Shown piece after piece: positions 37,422-46,660 of a stretch of DNA of 64,000 bases. Source of the stretch: Pseudomonas paraeruginosa PA7 (GTDB lineage Bacteria > Pseudomonadota > Gammaproteobacteria > Pseudomonadales > Pseudomonadaceae); contig NC_009656.1 of the NCBI RefSeq assembly GCF_000017205.1, positions 1,802,001 to 1,866,000 on the forward strand, in the 5' to 3' direction. The notes under the pieces were generated by a model. The model was not told the origin of the DNA, did not search any database, and saw nothing but the letters and a program-made list of their open reading frames with translations. Positions within the stretch are counted from its first letter, which is position 1. Every line of letters starts with the position of its first letter. Made by a program: the position numbers and the translations under genes.

Positions 37422-38192
37422 CTACTGGCTGACCCAGCGCTGCCGAGCCCAGGCGCTCAGGCTGTCGACCCCGAGCACCAGCACCAGCATGGCCAGGATC
37501 ACCGTGGCGGCCTGGGCCTGCTGGAACAGGCTCAGGCTGAAATAGAGCATCTGCCCGAGCCCGCCGGCGCCGACGAAACCGAGCACGCTGGCCATGCGGA
37601 TATTGTTCTCCCAGCGGTACAGGGTATAGGCCACCAGTTGCGGCCAGACGCCCGGCAGGGTGCCATAGAGGAATGCCGCGACGCGTCCGCTGCCGGCCAG
37701 GCGCAGGGCCTCGGCGGGTTGCGCCGGGGTGTTTTCCAGGGCTTCGGCGAACAGTCGGCCGAGCACGCCGCCGGTGTGCAGCGCCAGGGCCAGGGTTCCG
37801 GCGTTCGGCCCGAGCCCGGCCGCCAGCACCATCAGTGCTCCCCAGACCAGTTCCGGCACCGCGCGCAGCGCGTTGAGCAGCAATCGCGCCAGGCTCTGCG
37901 CCGGCACGCCGAAGCGTCCCGCCGCCGGCAGCGCGAACAGCAGGCCGAGAAGTGCCGCCAGCAGGGTGCCGATGGCCGACATGGCCAGGGTTTCCAGCAG
38001 GCCCCGGCCGATCGCCGCGAGGTGCGGGGCGGACAGGTCGGGCGGGAAGAATTCGCTGGCGTAGCCGGCCATCTGGCCCAGCCCCTTGGCGCTGAACAGG
38101 CCGCCGGCATCCACCTCCAGGTAGGCGAACGAGGCGCCCACCGCGACCAGGAGCAGCAGTGGCCAGAACAGCAGGCGCCAGGCCCGGCTCAT
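37422..38192 (-). CDS. phnE: PhnE-type ABC transporter permease
   Basis: 256 residues with about six membrane helices. The permease signature region reads LRAVPELVWGALMVLAAGLGPNAGTLAL, and [14 protein letters not shown] is near the C-terminus, as in PhnE of phosphonate transporters. The ATG overlaps the stop of the upstream permease gene by 4 bp (ATGA). With its paralogue, the ATPase and the binding protein it makes a full phosphonate- or phosphite-type importer. Confidence 0.9.
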   Translation of the reverse strand: MSRAWRLLFWPLLLLVAVGASFAYLEVDAGGLFSAKGLGQMAGYASEFFPPDLSAPHLAAIGRGLLETLAMSAIGTLLAALLGLLFALPAAGRFGVPAQSLARLLLNALRAVPELVWGALMVLAAGLGPNAGTLALALHTGGVLGRLFAEALENTPAQPAEALRLAGSGRVAAFLYGTLPGVWPQLVAYTLYRWENNIRMASVLGFVGAGGLGQMLYFSLSLFQQAQAATVILAMLVLVLGVDSLSAWARQRWVSQ

Positions 38193-39022
38193 GCCAGCCT
38201 CCCGCGCAGGAAGCGGCTCAGCAGGTCGGCCAGGAGCACCAGCAGGAGGAAGGTCAGCAGGATGCTGGCGACCTCGCCGCCGGCGAACATCCGCAGCGAC
38301 AGGTCGATCTGCTGGCCGAGGCCGCCGGCACCGACGAAGCCCATCACCACCGAGGCGCGGACCGCGCATTCCCAGCGATAGACGGTGTAGGAAATCATTT
38401 CCCCGGCGGCGTTCGGCAGCACCCCGTAGGCGAACGCTGCCAGCCGCGATCCGCCGCCCAGCAGCAGGGCGCGGGTCGGGCGTGGGTCCACCGACTCGAA
38501 GATTTCCGCATAGACCTTGCCGAGCATGCCGGCATAGGTAATGGCGATGGCCAGCACCCCGGCGGTCGGACCCAGGCCCACGGCGCGGACGAACAGCAGT
38601 GCCCAGACGATTTCCGGCACGCTGCGCAGGAGGATCAGCAGGCCACGCACCGGCCAGCGCAGCGCCCGTGCCCACCAGGCCGGCAGGCCGCCGCGCGGCA
38701 GGGCCGAAAGCGACAGCGCGCGGGTCGCCAGCAGCGCGGCGGGAAACGCCAGGAGCCAGGCCAGGGCCATGCCGGCGGTGGCGATGGCCAGGGTTTCCAG
38801 GGTGGCGCGGCCGAGCAGGGCGAGGAACTCGGGATCGTGTGCCGGCGGCCAGAAGCCGGCGAGGAAGTTACCCATGGTGCGCGCATTGTCGCCGTTGAAC
38901 AGGCCGGGAATGTCCAGTTCGCTGAGGCGCAGGCCAGGCCAGAGCAGCAGCACGGCGACCAGGGTCAGCAGCAGGCGCGGCAGGGCGGCGGGGTCGCGCG
39001 GCGGAGAAGCGCTGTTCAGCAT
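38189..39022 (-). CDS. phnE: PhnE-type ABC transporter permease (second subunit)
   Basis: 277 residues, about six to seven membrane helices. The motif [30 protein letters not shown] aligns with the downstream permease, so the pair arose by duplication and probably acts as a heterodimer; [16 protein letters not shown] is near the C-terminus. It overlaps the ATPase gene upstream by 7 bp and the next permease gene by 4 bp. Confidence 0.9.
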   Translation of the reverse strand: MLNSASPPRDPAALPRLLLTLVAVLLLWPGLRLSELDIPGLFNGDNARTMGNFLAGFWPPAHDPEFLALLGRATLETLAIATAGMALAWLLAFPAALLATRALSLSALPRGGLPAWWARALRWPVRGLLILLRSVPEIVWALLFVRAVGLGPTAGVLAIAITYAGMLGKVYAEIFESVDPRPTRALLLGGGSRLAAFAYGVLPNAAGEMISYTVYRWECAVRASVVMGFVGAGGLGQQIDLSLRMFAGGEVASILLTFLLLVLLADLLSRFLRGRLA

Positions 39023-39819
39023 CGCGGGATGTGCACCACGGCGGGTTCGCTGGCCGGGCTGGCGCGCTCGGCCTGTAGCTGTTCGTTGGCGTAGAGGGCG
39101 TCCAGCGCGGCGCGGTCGACCTCGGTGGCGGGCAGGTCGAAGGCGATGCGCCCGGCGCGGATGCCGATCACCCGGGGGAAGTGCGCCAGCGCCAGGTCCA
39201 CCGCGTGCAGGCTGGCCAGCAGGGTGCTGCCGCGCGCGGCGGCTTCGCGATTGAGCAGGGCCAGGGTATGCCCGGCGAGCACCGGGTCCATGGCCGATAC
39301 CGGTTCGTCGGCGAGGATCAGCTCGGCGCGCTGGTAGAGCACGCGGGCGATGCCGACCCGCTGCAACTGCCCGCCGGAAAGCTGGTCGCAGCGCTGGAAC
39401 AGCTTGTCGCCGAGATCCAGGCGTTGCAGGGCGTCGTGGGCGCCGCCGCGGTCCAGCGGATAGACCAGGCTGGCCAGGCTCTTCCACAGCGGCCACTGGC
39501 CGAGGCGCCCGGCCAGCACCGCGCTGACCACCCGCTGCCGTGGCGGCAGCGGCGGCGCCTGGTGGACTAGGCCGATGCGTGCGCGCAGTCGCTGGCGGGC
39601 GCCGGCGGACAGCGACCAGGGGTTCTCGCCGAGCAGCTCGACGCGGCCGGCGCTGGGCCGCCACTGGCTGGCGAGCACCCGCAGCAGGCTGGTCTTGCCG
39701 GCGCCGGAAGGACCGATCAGGGCTACCCGCTCGCCGGGCGCCAGGCGCAGGCGGATGTCGGCGAGGGCGCGCTGGCCGTCGGCGTGGACCAGGCCCACGC
39801 CGTCGAGACTCAGGCTCAC
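39016..39819 (-). CDS. phnC: PhnC-type ABC transporter ATP-binding protein
   Basis: 267 residues. Walker [10 protein letters not shown], signature LSGGQLQRV and Walker [13 protein letters not shown] are intact. The start is GTG 39819, which overlaps the stop of the binding-protein gene (GTGA), so translation is coupled. It energises import by the adjacent permeases. Confidence 0.92.
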   Translation of the reverse strand: MSLSLDGVGLVHADGQRALADIRLRLAPGERVALIGPSGAGKTSLLRVLASQWRPSAGRVELLGENPWSLSAGARQRLRARIGLVHQAPPLPPRQRVVSAVLAGRLGQWPLWKSLASLVYPLDRGGAHDALQRLDLGDKLFQRCDQLSGGQLQRVGIARVLYQRAELILADEPVSAMDPVLAGHTLALLNREAAARGSTLLASLHAVDLALAHFPRVIGIRAGRIAFDLPATEVDRAALDALYANEQLQAERASPASEPAVVHIPRC

Positions 39820-40673
39820 TTCAGCAGGCCGGCGGCGCGTGCGGATTCCTCGATGCCTTTGTAGTTGTCCGGGTTGGTCTCGATGAAGCGGCTGGCGGCC
39901 TGCAGGTCGAGAATCTCCTTGTCGGCCGGTTTCGCCGGATCGAGGGCGAGGAAGGCCTGCTCGATCTTCTCGGCCAGGGCCGGCTCAAGGTTGCCGCGCA
40001 CGGTCCAGTTGTAGTCGTAGTAGGTCGGGGTGGTGGCGAAGACCTTGACCTTGGTGGTATCGACCTTGCCGCTGTCGACCAGCTTCTGCCAGACCGAGGC
40101 GTTCAGCACGCCGGCGTCGACCTTGCCGGCCTGGACCCAGGCCACGGTGGCGTCGTGGGCGCCGGAGTAGGCGACGCGGGAGAAGAACTGCTCGGGGACG
40201 ATGCCGTCCTTCTGCATGAAGTAGCGCGGCATCAGGCTGCCCGAGGTGGAGGAGACCGAGCCGAAGGCGAAGGTCTTGCCCTTCAGGTCCTGCAGGGACT
40301 TCACCCGGGGATCGGCGGTGATGAATTTGCTGGTGAACTGCTGGTCCTGCTCGCGCTGCACCAGGGGAATGGCGTTGCCGGTCTTCAGCCGCGCCTGGAC
40401 GAAGGTGAAGCCGCCCAGCCAGGCCATGTCCAGGCGGTCGGCGGCCAGCGCCTCGACCACCCCGGCGTAGTCGGCCACCGGGACGAACTTCACCGGCATG
40501 CCCAGCTGCTGCTCCAGGTAGGCGCCGAGCGGCTTGAACTTGCGCAGCAGTTCGGTGGGCGCCTCGTCGGGGATCGCCGAGACCTTCAGTTCCTTCAGGG
40601 TTTCGGCGTGGGCGAGCGCGGCGGACAGGGACAGGGCGATGCCGGCGGCGAGCGCCAGGGAGCGTTTCAGCAT
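39816..40673 (-). CDS. phnD: PhnD-type periplasmic phosphonate-binding protein
   Basis: 285 residues. A signal peptide ([19 protein letters not shown], cleavage after AHA) is followed by a PhnD-like domain: [49 protein letters not shown]. These are the ligand-loop motifs of phosphonate/phosphite binding proteins. GGAG precedes the ATG by 9 nt. It is the first gene of the phnD-C-E-E operon. The exact ligand cannot be told from sequence. Confidence 0.92.
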   Translation of the reverse strand: MLKRSLALAAGIALSLSAALAHAETLKELKVSAIPDEAPTELLRKFKPLGAYLEQQLGMPVKFVPVADYAGVVEALAADRLDMAWLGGFTFVQARLKTGNAIPLVQREQDQQFTSKFITADPRVKSLQDLKGKTFAFGSVSSTSGSLMPRYFMQKDGIVPEQFFSRVAYSGAHDATVAWVQAGKVDAGVLNASVWQKLVDSGKVDTTKVKVFATTPTYYDYNWTVRGNLEPALAEKIEQAFLALDPAKPADKEILDLQAASRFIETNPDNYKGIEESARAAGLLK

Positions 40674-40705
40674 GGGAGAGTTCTCCGGTTCAATGGCGGA
40701 AAAAA

Positions 40706-40741
40706 CCCGGGGATTATAGTGGCGCGCGGTCCGCTTGGGCA
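40706..40741 (-). promoter_or_regulatory. Predicted promoter of the phnD operon
   Basis: On the minus strand a perfect TATAAT lies at 40718-40713, with TGCCCA 17 bp upstream. A start near 40706 would give a 33-nt leader. The poor -35 suggests activator dependence; no clear Pho box is visible. Confidence 0.45.
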
Positions 40742-40821
40742 GCCGTCGCGGCGTTGCTCGACGGCGCCGCGGGGGTAAGATGGCGCTCCCCGTGCCCATT
40801 CGCTGCGTATTGGAGTCCGCC

Positions 40822-41712
40822 ATGTCCGCTTCCCTGCCTTCCCTTGCCTTCGCCGGTCTCGGCCTGATGGGCGTGCCCATGTGCCGCCGGCTGCTGGCCG
40901 CCGGCTATCCGCTGGCGGTCTGGAACCGTTCGCCGGGCAAACGCGAGCTGCTGGCGGCCGAGGGGGCGAAAGCCGTCGAAGTCCCGGCCGACCTGGCCGC
41001 CGACGCGGAGATCCTGATGCTTTGCCTGGCCGATACGGCGGCGGTGCGCGAAGTGGTGTTCGGCAGCGGCGGCATCGTCGAGAAAGGCAGGCCCGGACAG
41101 TTGCTGGTGGATTTCTCCAGCGCCGAGCCGGCCGCCACCCGCGCGATGGCCGCCGAACTGGAGGCGCACTGCGGCATGCGCTGGGTCGACGCGCCGGTCT
41201 CCGGCGGTACGCCGGGTGCGGAAAGCGGCAGCCTGGCGATCATGGCCGGCGGTCGCGAAGCGGACATCGGGCGCCTGCGGCCGGTCCTCGCGCACCTCGG
41301 CCAGCGCCTGACGCGCATGGGCGAGGTCGGCGCCGGGCAGGTGACCAAGGTCTGCAACCAGATGATCGTCGCCTGCAACGCCCTGGTGATCGCCGAGGTG
41401 GTGGCGCTGGCGGAGAACGCCGGGGTCGATGCCAGCCTGATCGCGCCGGCGCTGGCCGGCGGCTTCGCCGACTCGAAGCCGTTGCAGATCCTCGCCCCGC
41501 AGATGGCCGAGAGCCGCTACGAGCCGGTCAGGTGGCACGTGCGGACCCTGCTCAAGGATCTCGATACGGCGGTGAAGCTGTCCCGCGAGCAAGGCGCGGC
41601 CACGCCGATGAGCGGACTGGCCGCGCAACTGATGCGCCTGCACGGCAGCCGGGGCTACCTCGAGCGCGACCCGGCGACCCTGGTCGAACAGTACCGTGCC
41701 GGCGACCAATGA
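40822..41712 (+). CDS. 3-hydroxyisobutyrate dehydrogenase-family (beta-hydroxyacid) dehydrogenase
   Basis: 296 residues. The Rossmann motif FAGLGLMGVPMCRRL is at the N-terminus; DAPVSGGTPGAESGSLAIMAGG is the substrate-binding motif, and the catalytic Lys lies in GQVTKVCNQMIVACN. Substrate among beta-hydroxyacids (hydroxyisobutyrate, tartronate semialdehyde) cannot be assigned. TTGGAG precedes the ATG. It ends 3 bp from the convergent nbdA. Confidence 0.88.
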   Translation: MSASLPSLAFAGLGLMGVPMCRRLLAAGYPLAVWNRSPGKRELLAAEGAKAVEVPADLAADAEILMLCLADTAAVREVVFGSGGIVEKGRPGQLLVDFSSAEPAATRAMAAELEAHCGMRWVDAPVSGGTPGAESGSLAIMAGGREADIGRLRPVLAHLGQRLTRMGEVGAGQVTKVCNQMIVACNALVIAEVVALAENAGVDASLIAPALAGGFADSKPLQILAPQMAESRYEPVRWHVRTLLKDLDTAVKLSREQGAATPMSGLAAQLMRLHGSRGYLERDPATLVEQYRAGDQ

Positions 41713-41715
41713 GCC

Positions 41716-43896
41716 TCAGGCCTGGTCCAGGCTGCACAGCGGCGGGGTGGTGTCGAGCCGGTAGGCGCGGAGGAATTCCTCCAGCGCGGCCAGCGGCAGC
41801 GGCCGGCTGAACAGGTAGCCCTGCACCAGCTCGCAATGGTTTTCCCGCAGGAACGCCAGCTGCTGTGGGGTTTCCACGCCTTCGGCGACGACCTTCAGGT
41901 GCAGTTTCTGGGCCATCGCGATGATCGCCTGGGCGATCTCCATGTCGCGCTGCGAGGCGGGGATGTCCATGATGAACGAGCGGTCGACCTTCAGCGCGTC
42001 CAGCGGCAGGCGGCGCAGGTAGGCGAGCGACGAATAGCCGGTGCCGAAGTCGTCGATCGACAGGCTGACGCCCAATTCGCGCAGGCGCTCCAGCAGCGGG
42101 ATGGTCTGGTCGATGTTGTACATCAGCGCGTCCTCGGTCACCTCCAGCTCGAGGAAATGCGCGGCCAGATCGGCCTGCTCAAGGGCATGGCGGACTTCAT
42201 CGACCAGGCTGGCGCGGCCGAGGTTGCTGGCGCAGCAGTTGACCGCCACGCGCAGCCGCGCATGGCCCGCCAGGTGCAGGCCACGCAGGTCGCGGCAGGC
42301 GCGCCGCAGGACCCAGTCGTCGAGCTGGTCGATCATGCCGTTGGCTTCGGCCAGGCCGATGAAGCGGTCCGGGCCGAGCAGCCCCTGGCTCGGGTGGCGC
42401 CAGCGCACCAGGGCTTCCAGCTGGTGCACCTCGCCGTCGGCGAGGGCGAGGATCGGCTGGTAATGCAGCTCCAGCTGGTCGTCGCACAGGGCCTGGCGCA
42501 GTTCTTCCTCCATCTGCAGTTCCTGGGTCGCCCGCAGCAGCAATTGGCGGCTGAAGAACTGTGCATTGTTGCGCCCGCAGGACTTGGACTGATGCAGGGC
42601 GAGTCCGGCGTTCTTCAGCAGTTCCTCGCACTGTTCGCCATCGTTGGGGTAGAGGCTGACGCCGATGCTGGCGGTCATCACCAGGGTGCGGCCGTCGAGG
42701 GCGATCGGCTCCTTCATCTTCTGCAGCAGGCGCTGCGAGAGAATGTGCGCCTCATGGTCCTGGGCGAGGTCGGCGAGCACGCAGAACTCGTCGCCGGCGA
42801 AGCGCGCCACCACATCGGTATCGCGCAGCACGCTACGGATGCGTTCGGAGACGATCTTCAGCAGTTCGTCGCCGGAGTCGTGGCCGAGCGAATCGTTGAT
42901 CCGCTTGAAGTGATCCAGGTCGAGGAACATCACTGCCAGGCCTTTGCCCCGCAGCTGGCAGTTCTGCAGGTGCTGGGCGAACACTTCGTTGAAGGCCGTG
43001 CGGTTCTGCAGGCCGGTCAGGGCGTCATAGCGGGCCAGCTGGCGCAGCGAGGCGTGGGCGTGGTCGAGCTGGTTGAGCAGGGCGTTGACCCGGCTGTTTT
43101 CGCTGAGCTGGCGTTCCCGCTGTTTCTCCGACCAAGCGGCCGAGATGCCGCAGGCGGCGATGGCGCTGGCGAGCAGTCCGGTGAGCCAGCCCAGACGCAG
43201 CGAGTCGGCGCTGGCCTGCAGTTCCAGTGGCGTGCCGGCGGGTACGCTGAGCACCAGCGCGGCCATCCCGGTGAAATGCATGGCGGCGATGGCGCCGGCC
43301 AGCAGCAGGCTGGCGACCAGCTTCATGTAGCGGTAGCGCGCGCTGCGCCGGCCGCGCAGGTAGGGGACCGCGGCGAGGGCGGTGAAGGCGGCGCCGATGG
43401 CGATCAGCACCGAAAGGGTGAACAGCGATGGCTGGTAGTACTGGGTGGCCACCGAGCGCATCGCCGCCATCCCGGTGTAGTGCATGGCGGCGATCCCCAG
43501 GCCGATGCAGCAGGCGGCGAGCAGGCAGGGCAGCAGGCCGAAGCGCGGGCGGGCGGTCATGTACATCGCCAGGTAGGAGGCGGCGATGGCGATCAGCAGC
43601 GACAGGCCGGTGACCGGCAGGTCGTAGCGCAGGGCGACCGGTGCGTGGAACGCCAGCATGGCGACGAAATGCGTGGCCCAGATGCCGCTGCCCAGGCAGA
43701 ACGCCCCGATCCATTGCCAGCGGCGTGGGTGGCGCAGGCTGTTGCCGACCCGTTCGACCATGTCCAGCGCGGTGTAGCCGGCCAGGCAGGCGACCAGGAA
43801 GGCCAGCGCCACCAGCGAGGGAGCATAGGTGCAGTTCTGCAGGACATAGCCATCGACGGGAGACTCTCCGATGAAGCGCAGGCCTTGCCAATCCAT
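41716..43896 (-). CDS. nbdA: NbdA, MHYT-GGDEF(degenerate)-EAL c-di-GMP phosphodiesterase
   Basis: 726 residues from ATG 43896. An MHYT sensor with about seven membrane helices contains ATHFVAM, MHYTGMAAM and MHFTGMAAL. The GGDEF domain reads FAGDEFCVL, so the catalytic signature is degenerate (AGDEF), while the EAL domain is complete (LEALVRW, DDFGTGYSSL). NbdA is known as a nitric-oxide-induced dispersal phosphodiesterase. Longer upstream starts exist (to 43989) but lack homology. It is divergent from eptA. Confidence 0.92.
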   Translation of the reverse strand: MDWQGLRFIGESPVDGYVLQNCTYAPSLVALAFLVACLAGYTALDMVERVGNSLRHPRRWQWIGAFCLGSGIWATHFVAMLAFHAPVALRYDLPVTGLSLLIAIAASYLAMYMTARPRFGLLPCLLAACCIGLGIAAMHYTGMAAMRSVATQYYQPSLFTLSVLIAIGAAFTALAAVPYLRGRRSARYRYMKLVASLLLAGAIAAMHFTGMAALVLSVPAGTPLELQASADSLRLGWLTGLLASAIAACGISAAWSEKQRERQLSENSRVNALLNQLDHAHASLRQLARYDALTGLQNRTAFNEVFAQHLQNCQLRGKGLAVMFLDLDHFKRINDSLGHDSGDELLKIVSERIRSVLRDTDVVARFAGDEFCVLADLAQDHEAHILSQRLLQKMKEPIALDGRTLVMTASIGVSLYPNDGEQCEELLKNAGLALHQSKSCGRNNAQFFSRQLLLRATQELQMEEELRQALCDDQLELHYQPILALADGEVHQLEALVRWRHPSQGLLGPDRFIGLAEANGMIDQLDDWVLRRACRDLRGLHLAGHARLRVAVNCCASNLGRASLVDEVRHALEQADLAAHFLELEVTEDALMYNIDQTIPLLERLRELGVSLSIDDFGTGYSSLAYLRRLPLDALKVDRSFIMDIPASQRDMEIAQAIIAMAQKLHLKVVAEGVETPQQLAFLRENHCELVQGYLFSRPLPLAALEEFLRAYRLDTTPPLCSLDQA

Positions 43897-44215
43897 AGCG
43901 GTGTCTCCCGGGACACGTGGGGCCCGCGCACGGCGCGGGCTTGGGGGTGGCATTGTGCTTCCAGTATAGATAGCGCGCGCCGCCTGCAAGGGCCGGCTGC
44001 AACGAAGTCGACGGCCGCCGACATACGGGCTGCTTTCAGTATTTTCCTAGGGGCTAAAGGGATAGCTGCCATTGTTCGGGGCTCACCGCCACGGGCATGA
44101 TCGCAGCGCCTCCAGGGGTTAGCGGGGCTTCACGAAATTTTGACCAGGCGCCCGATAGAGTTCGGGCGCCCCGCCACGGGGGTGGCGTGGTTCGTTCTGT
44201 TCAGGAGTTGCTTCA
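43897..44215. other. 319-bp divergent intergenic region between nbdA and eptA
   Basis: It must carry promoters for both genes. A TTGACC -35-like hexamer (44140-44145) lies just before the strong eptA leader hairpin. No small gene is evident. Confidence 0.5.
44147..44170 (+). repeat. Perfect hairpin in the eptA leader
   Basis: GGCGCCCGA and TCGGGCGCC form a perfect 9-bp stem around TAGAGT, 45 bp before the eptA ATG. It could be a leader structure or an attenuator, although no T-run follows. Confidence 0.5.
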
Positions 44216-45871
44216 ATGGGTGGGGGTCTCAAGCGTTTCTTGCCGGTCATCGGTTCGACCCGGCTGGTGATGTTGTTCGCGCTGGTTCTGGTGGTGTTCT
44301 ACAACGCGGCGACCTGGAAGGCCCTGCATGGCCTGGTGCCGCTGCAGGGCCTGAAGGGCTTCGCCTTCTTCGCTTCGTTCGCGGTGTTCCTGTGGGCGGC
44401 CTTCACCCTGCTGCTCACCCTGGTTTCGTTCCGCCCGTTGCTCAAGCCGGTCCTGACCCTGGTCGCCCTGTGCTCGGCCGGGGCGACCTACTTCATGGGC
44501 AGCTACGGCATCAGCATCGACACGGTGATGGTGCAGAACGTCTTCGAGACCAACGCCACCGAGGCCGGCGACCTGGTCAACCCGACCCTGCTCGGCTACC
44601 TGCTGCTGCTCGGTGTCCTGCCATCGCTGCTGGTCTGGCTCTGGCCGGTGCGCTACCGGTCGTTCTTCCGCGGCCTGCTGAACAAGATCCTGACGATCGC
44701 CGGTTGCCTGCTGATCGTCGCGGTGATGGTAGGCAGCTTCTATTCCACCTACGCGCCGATCTTCCGCGAGGAAGACAAGCTGACCCACTTCATCAACCCG
44801 ACCAACTATATCTACGCCGTCGGCAAGTACGCCAAGCAGCGCCTGGTGATCAAGGAGCACCTGGTGGTCGAGCCGATCGGCCTGGATGCCCGCCAGGCGC
44901 CGGCGGCGCTGCAGCGGGAGAAGAAATCGCTGCTGGTGTTCGTGGTCGGCGAGACCGCCCGTGCCGATCATTTCTCGTTGAACGGCTATGCCCGCGAGAC
45001 CAACCCGGAACTGAAGAAGCAGGACATCCTCAATTTCACCCAGGTCCATTCCTGCGGCACTTCCACCGCGGTCTCGGTGCCCTGCATGTTCTCCCAGTAC
45101 CCGCGCGAGGATTACAGCGACAAGAAGGCCAAGACCCACGAGGGCCTGCTGGACATCCTCCAGCGCGCCGGGGTGCAGGTGCTGTGGCTGGAGAACAACA
45201 GCGACTGCAAGGGCACCTGCCTGCGGGTGCCCAACCGGGACATCCCGAAGACCCAGCCGAGCCCGTTCTGCGACGGCAGGAACTGCCTGGACGAGTCGCT
45301 GCTGGTGGGCCTGCAGGAGTACATCGACGGGCTGAAGGACAACGCCATCATCGTTCTGCATTCCGACGGCAGCCACGGCCCGGAGTACTACGAGCGCTAC
45401 CCGAAGGAGATGGAGCGCTTCCAGCCGGTATGCCGGACCAACCAGCTCGGCAGTTGCAGCAAGGAGGAACTGGTCAATGTCTACGACAACACCATCCTCT
45501 ATACCGACCACTTCCTGTCGCAGGTGATCGAACTGCTCAAGCGCAACGCCGACAAGCGTGACACGGCGATGATCTACGTCTCCGACCATGGCGAATCGCT
45601 GGGCGAGAACGGCGTCTACCTGCACGCCGCGCCCTATTCGATAGCGCCCCAGGCGCAGATCCACGTGCCGATGGTCATGTGGTTCGCCCCGCAGGCGTTG
45701 GGCAACTGGGGAATCCAGCGCAGTTGCCTGGACGGCAAGCGTGACGAGAAGGGCCTGAGCCACGACAACCTGTTCCATTCGGTGCTCGGCCTGCTGGACG
45801 TGCAGACGTCGGTGTACCAGCCGGGCCTGGACATCTTCGCCGGCTGTCGCGCGCCGGGGCCTGCCCAGTGA
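44216..45871 (+). CDS. eptA: EptA, lipid A phosphoethanolamine transferase
   Basis: 551 residues. Five N-terminal membrane helices (to about residue 180) anchor a periplasmic sulfatase-like domain. The metal and catalytic residues lie in VVGETARADHFSLNGY, the nucleophile Thr in SCGTSTAVSVPCMF, then LHSDGSHGP and YVSDHGESLGENG. Several Cys pairs would form periplasmic disulfides. It adds phosphoethanolamine to lipid A and lowers susceptibility to cationic peptides; in P. aeruginosa it responds to zinc through ColRS. AGGAG precedes the ATG. Confidence 0.93.
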   Translation: MGGGLKRFLPVIGSTRLVMLFALVLVVFYNAATWKALHGLVPLQGLKGFAFFASFAVFLWAAFTLLLTLVSFRPLLKPVLTLVALCSAGATYFMGSYGISIDTVMVQNVFETNATEAGDLVNPTLLGYLLLLGVLPSLLVWLWPVRYRSFFRGLLNKILTIAGCLLIVAVMVGSFYSTYAPIFREEDKLTHFINPTNYIYAVGKYAKQRLVIKEHLVVEPIGLDARQAPAALQREKKSLLVFVVGETARADHFSLNGYARETNPELKKQDILNFTQVHSCGTSTAVSVPCMFSQYPREDYSDKKAKTHEGLLDILQRAGVQVLWLENNSDCKGTCLRVPNRDIPKTQPSPFCDGRNCLDESLLVGLQEYIDGLKDNAIIVLHSDGSHGPEYYERYPKEMERFQPVCRTNQLGSCSKEELVNVYDNTILYTDHFLSQVIELLKRNADKRDTAMIYVSDHGESLGENGVYLHAAPYSIAPQAQIHVPMVMWFAPQALGNWGIQRSCLDGKRDEKGLSHDNLFHSVLGLLDVQTSVYQPGLDIFAGCRAPGPAQ

Positions 45872-45888
45872 GCGTCGGGCGTTGAACG

Positions 45889-45924
45889 AAAAAGGCCGTG
45901 GAGGTTTCCCTCCACGGCCTTTTT
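45889..45924. terminator. Bidirectional rho-independent terminator between eptA and the Usp gene
   Basis: GGCCGTGGAGG (45894-45904) and CCTCCACGGCC (45909-45919) form an 11-bp stem with loop TTTC. It is flanked by AAAAA on the left and TTTTT on the right, so it works for both convergent genes. Confidence 0.95.
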
Positions 45925-45938
45925 CATCGGCTTTCGTC

Positions 45939-46394
45939 TTACTTGTCGCGGACCAGCAGCACCGGGCGCGAGGCCACGCGGATCAGGCCTTCCGCCACGC
46001 TGCCAAGCATCAGGCGGCGCATGCCGCGACGGCCATGGGTACCCATGACCACCACGTCGGCATCGCTGGCCTGGGCCTCGAGCTCGATGCGCTCGGCGAT
46101 TTCCTCGCTGGCGCGCTCCTGGCAGACGCGGTCGAAGGTGGCTCCTTCGACGTTGCTCGCCTCGACCTTCTCGCGGGCCTTGGCCAGGACGTCGTCCGCG
46201 GCCTTCAGCGCGGCTTCGCGCAGCGGCTCGGGGTTGTAGTACACCGCGTAGTCGGGGAGGTGGCGCAGCGGGCTGTCGACGATGGTGATGACGCGCAGCT
46301 TGCCGCCGCTGAGGCCGGCCAGCTTGATGGCCTCTTCCAGGGCTCGGTCGGAGACCGGGCTGCCGTCCACGGCTACCAGAATGCGATCGTACAT
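45939..46394 (-). CDS. uspK: Universal stress protein (UspA family; UspK of P. aeruginosa)
   Basis: 151 residues, one Usp domain. The ATP-binding pattern is VVVMGTHGRRGMRRLMLGS (G-x2-G-x9-GS) and the N-terminus is MYDRILVAVDGS. In P. aeruginosa the protein encoded here (PA3309) helps survival under anaerobic pyruvate fermentation and is ANR-dependent. GGAGGGACACCTT precedes the ATG, and an ANR-like site lies upstream. Confidence 0.92.
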   Translation of the reverse strand: MYDRILVAVDGSPVSDRALEEAIKLAGLSGGKLRVITIVDSPLRHLPDYAVYYNPEPLREAALKAADDVLAKAREKVEASNVEGATFDRVCQERASEEIAERIELEAQASDADVVVMGTHGRRGMRRLMLGSVAEGLIRVASRPVLLVRDK

Positions 46395-46479
46395 AAGGTG
46401 TCCCTCCAGAGTGAGTGTCCGCCCGCCGGGCGTTCTTGAAACTTCAAGGACACTGTAGTCCCTCGTGGGGAGCGGACCT

Positions 46480-46493
46480 TTGCCGGAGGTCAA
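46480..46493 (-). promoter_or_regulatory. ANR-like binding site upstream of uspK
   Basis: On the minus strand TTGACCTCCGGCAA resembles the ANR/FNR consensus TTGAT-N4-ATCAA with three mismatches. It is centred about 92 bp upstream of the start codon. A separate TTGAAACTTCAA palindrome (46433-46444) has the wrong spacing. Confidence 0.45.
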
Positions 46494-46605
46494 TAAGTCG
46501 CAGGGCGACCGTTGCGATTCCGCCGCAACGTCCAGTCTTCGGCCCGGCGAGGGCCTGGGAACGGGGCGAAGGGGCACCGCGCGGCAGCCGCCGCCGTGGA
46601 AATGA

Positions 46606-46640
46606 AAGAAGCCATGGGGGATGCCCATGGCTTCTTGTCC
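46606..46640 (-). terminator. Hairpin terminator of rapA
   Basis: AAGAAGCCATGGG (46606-46618) and CCCATGGCTTCTT (46624-46636) form a 13-bp stem, located just after the rapA stop on the minus strand. The exit side on the minus strand reads CTTCTTTCATTTCC. Confidence 0.75.
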
Positions 46641-46660
46641 CGCGCAGCCGTTGCCGGACG

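Noticed and set aside
46433-46444. ANR box TTGAAACTTCAA
   Set aside because: The half-sites are separated by 4 instead of 6 bp, so ANR is unlikely to bind it.
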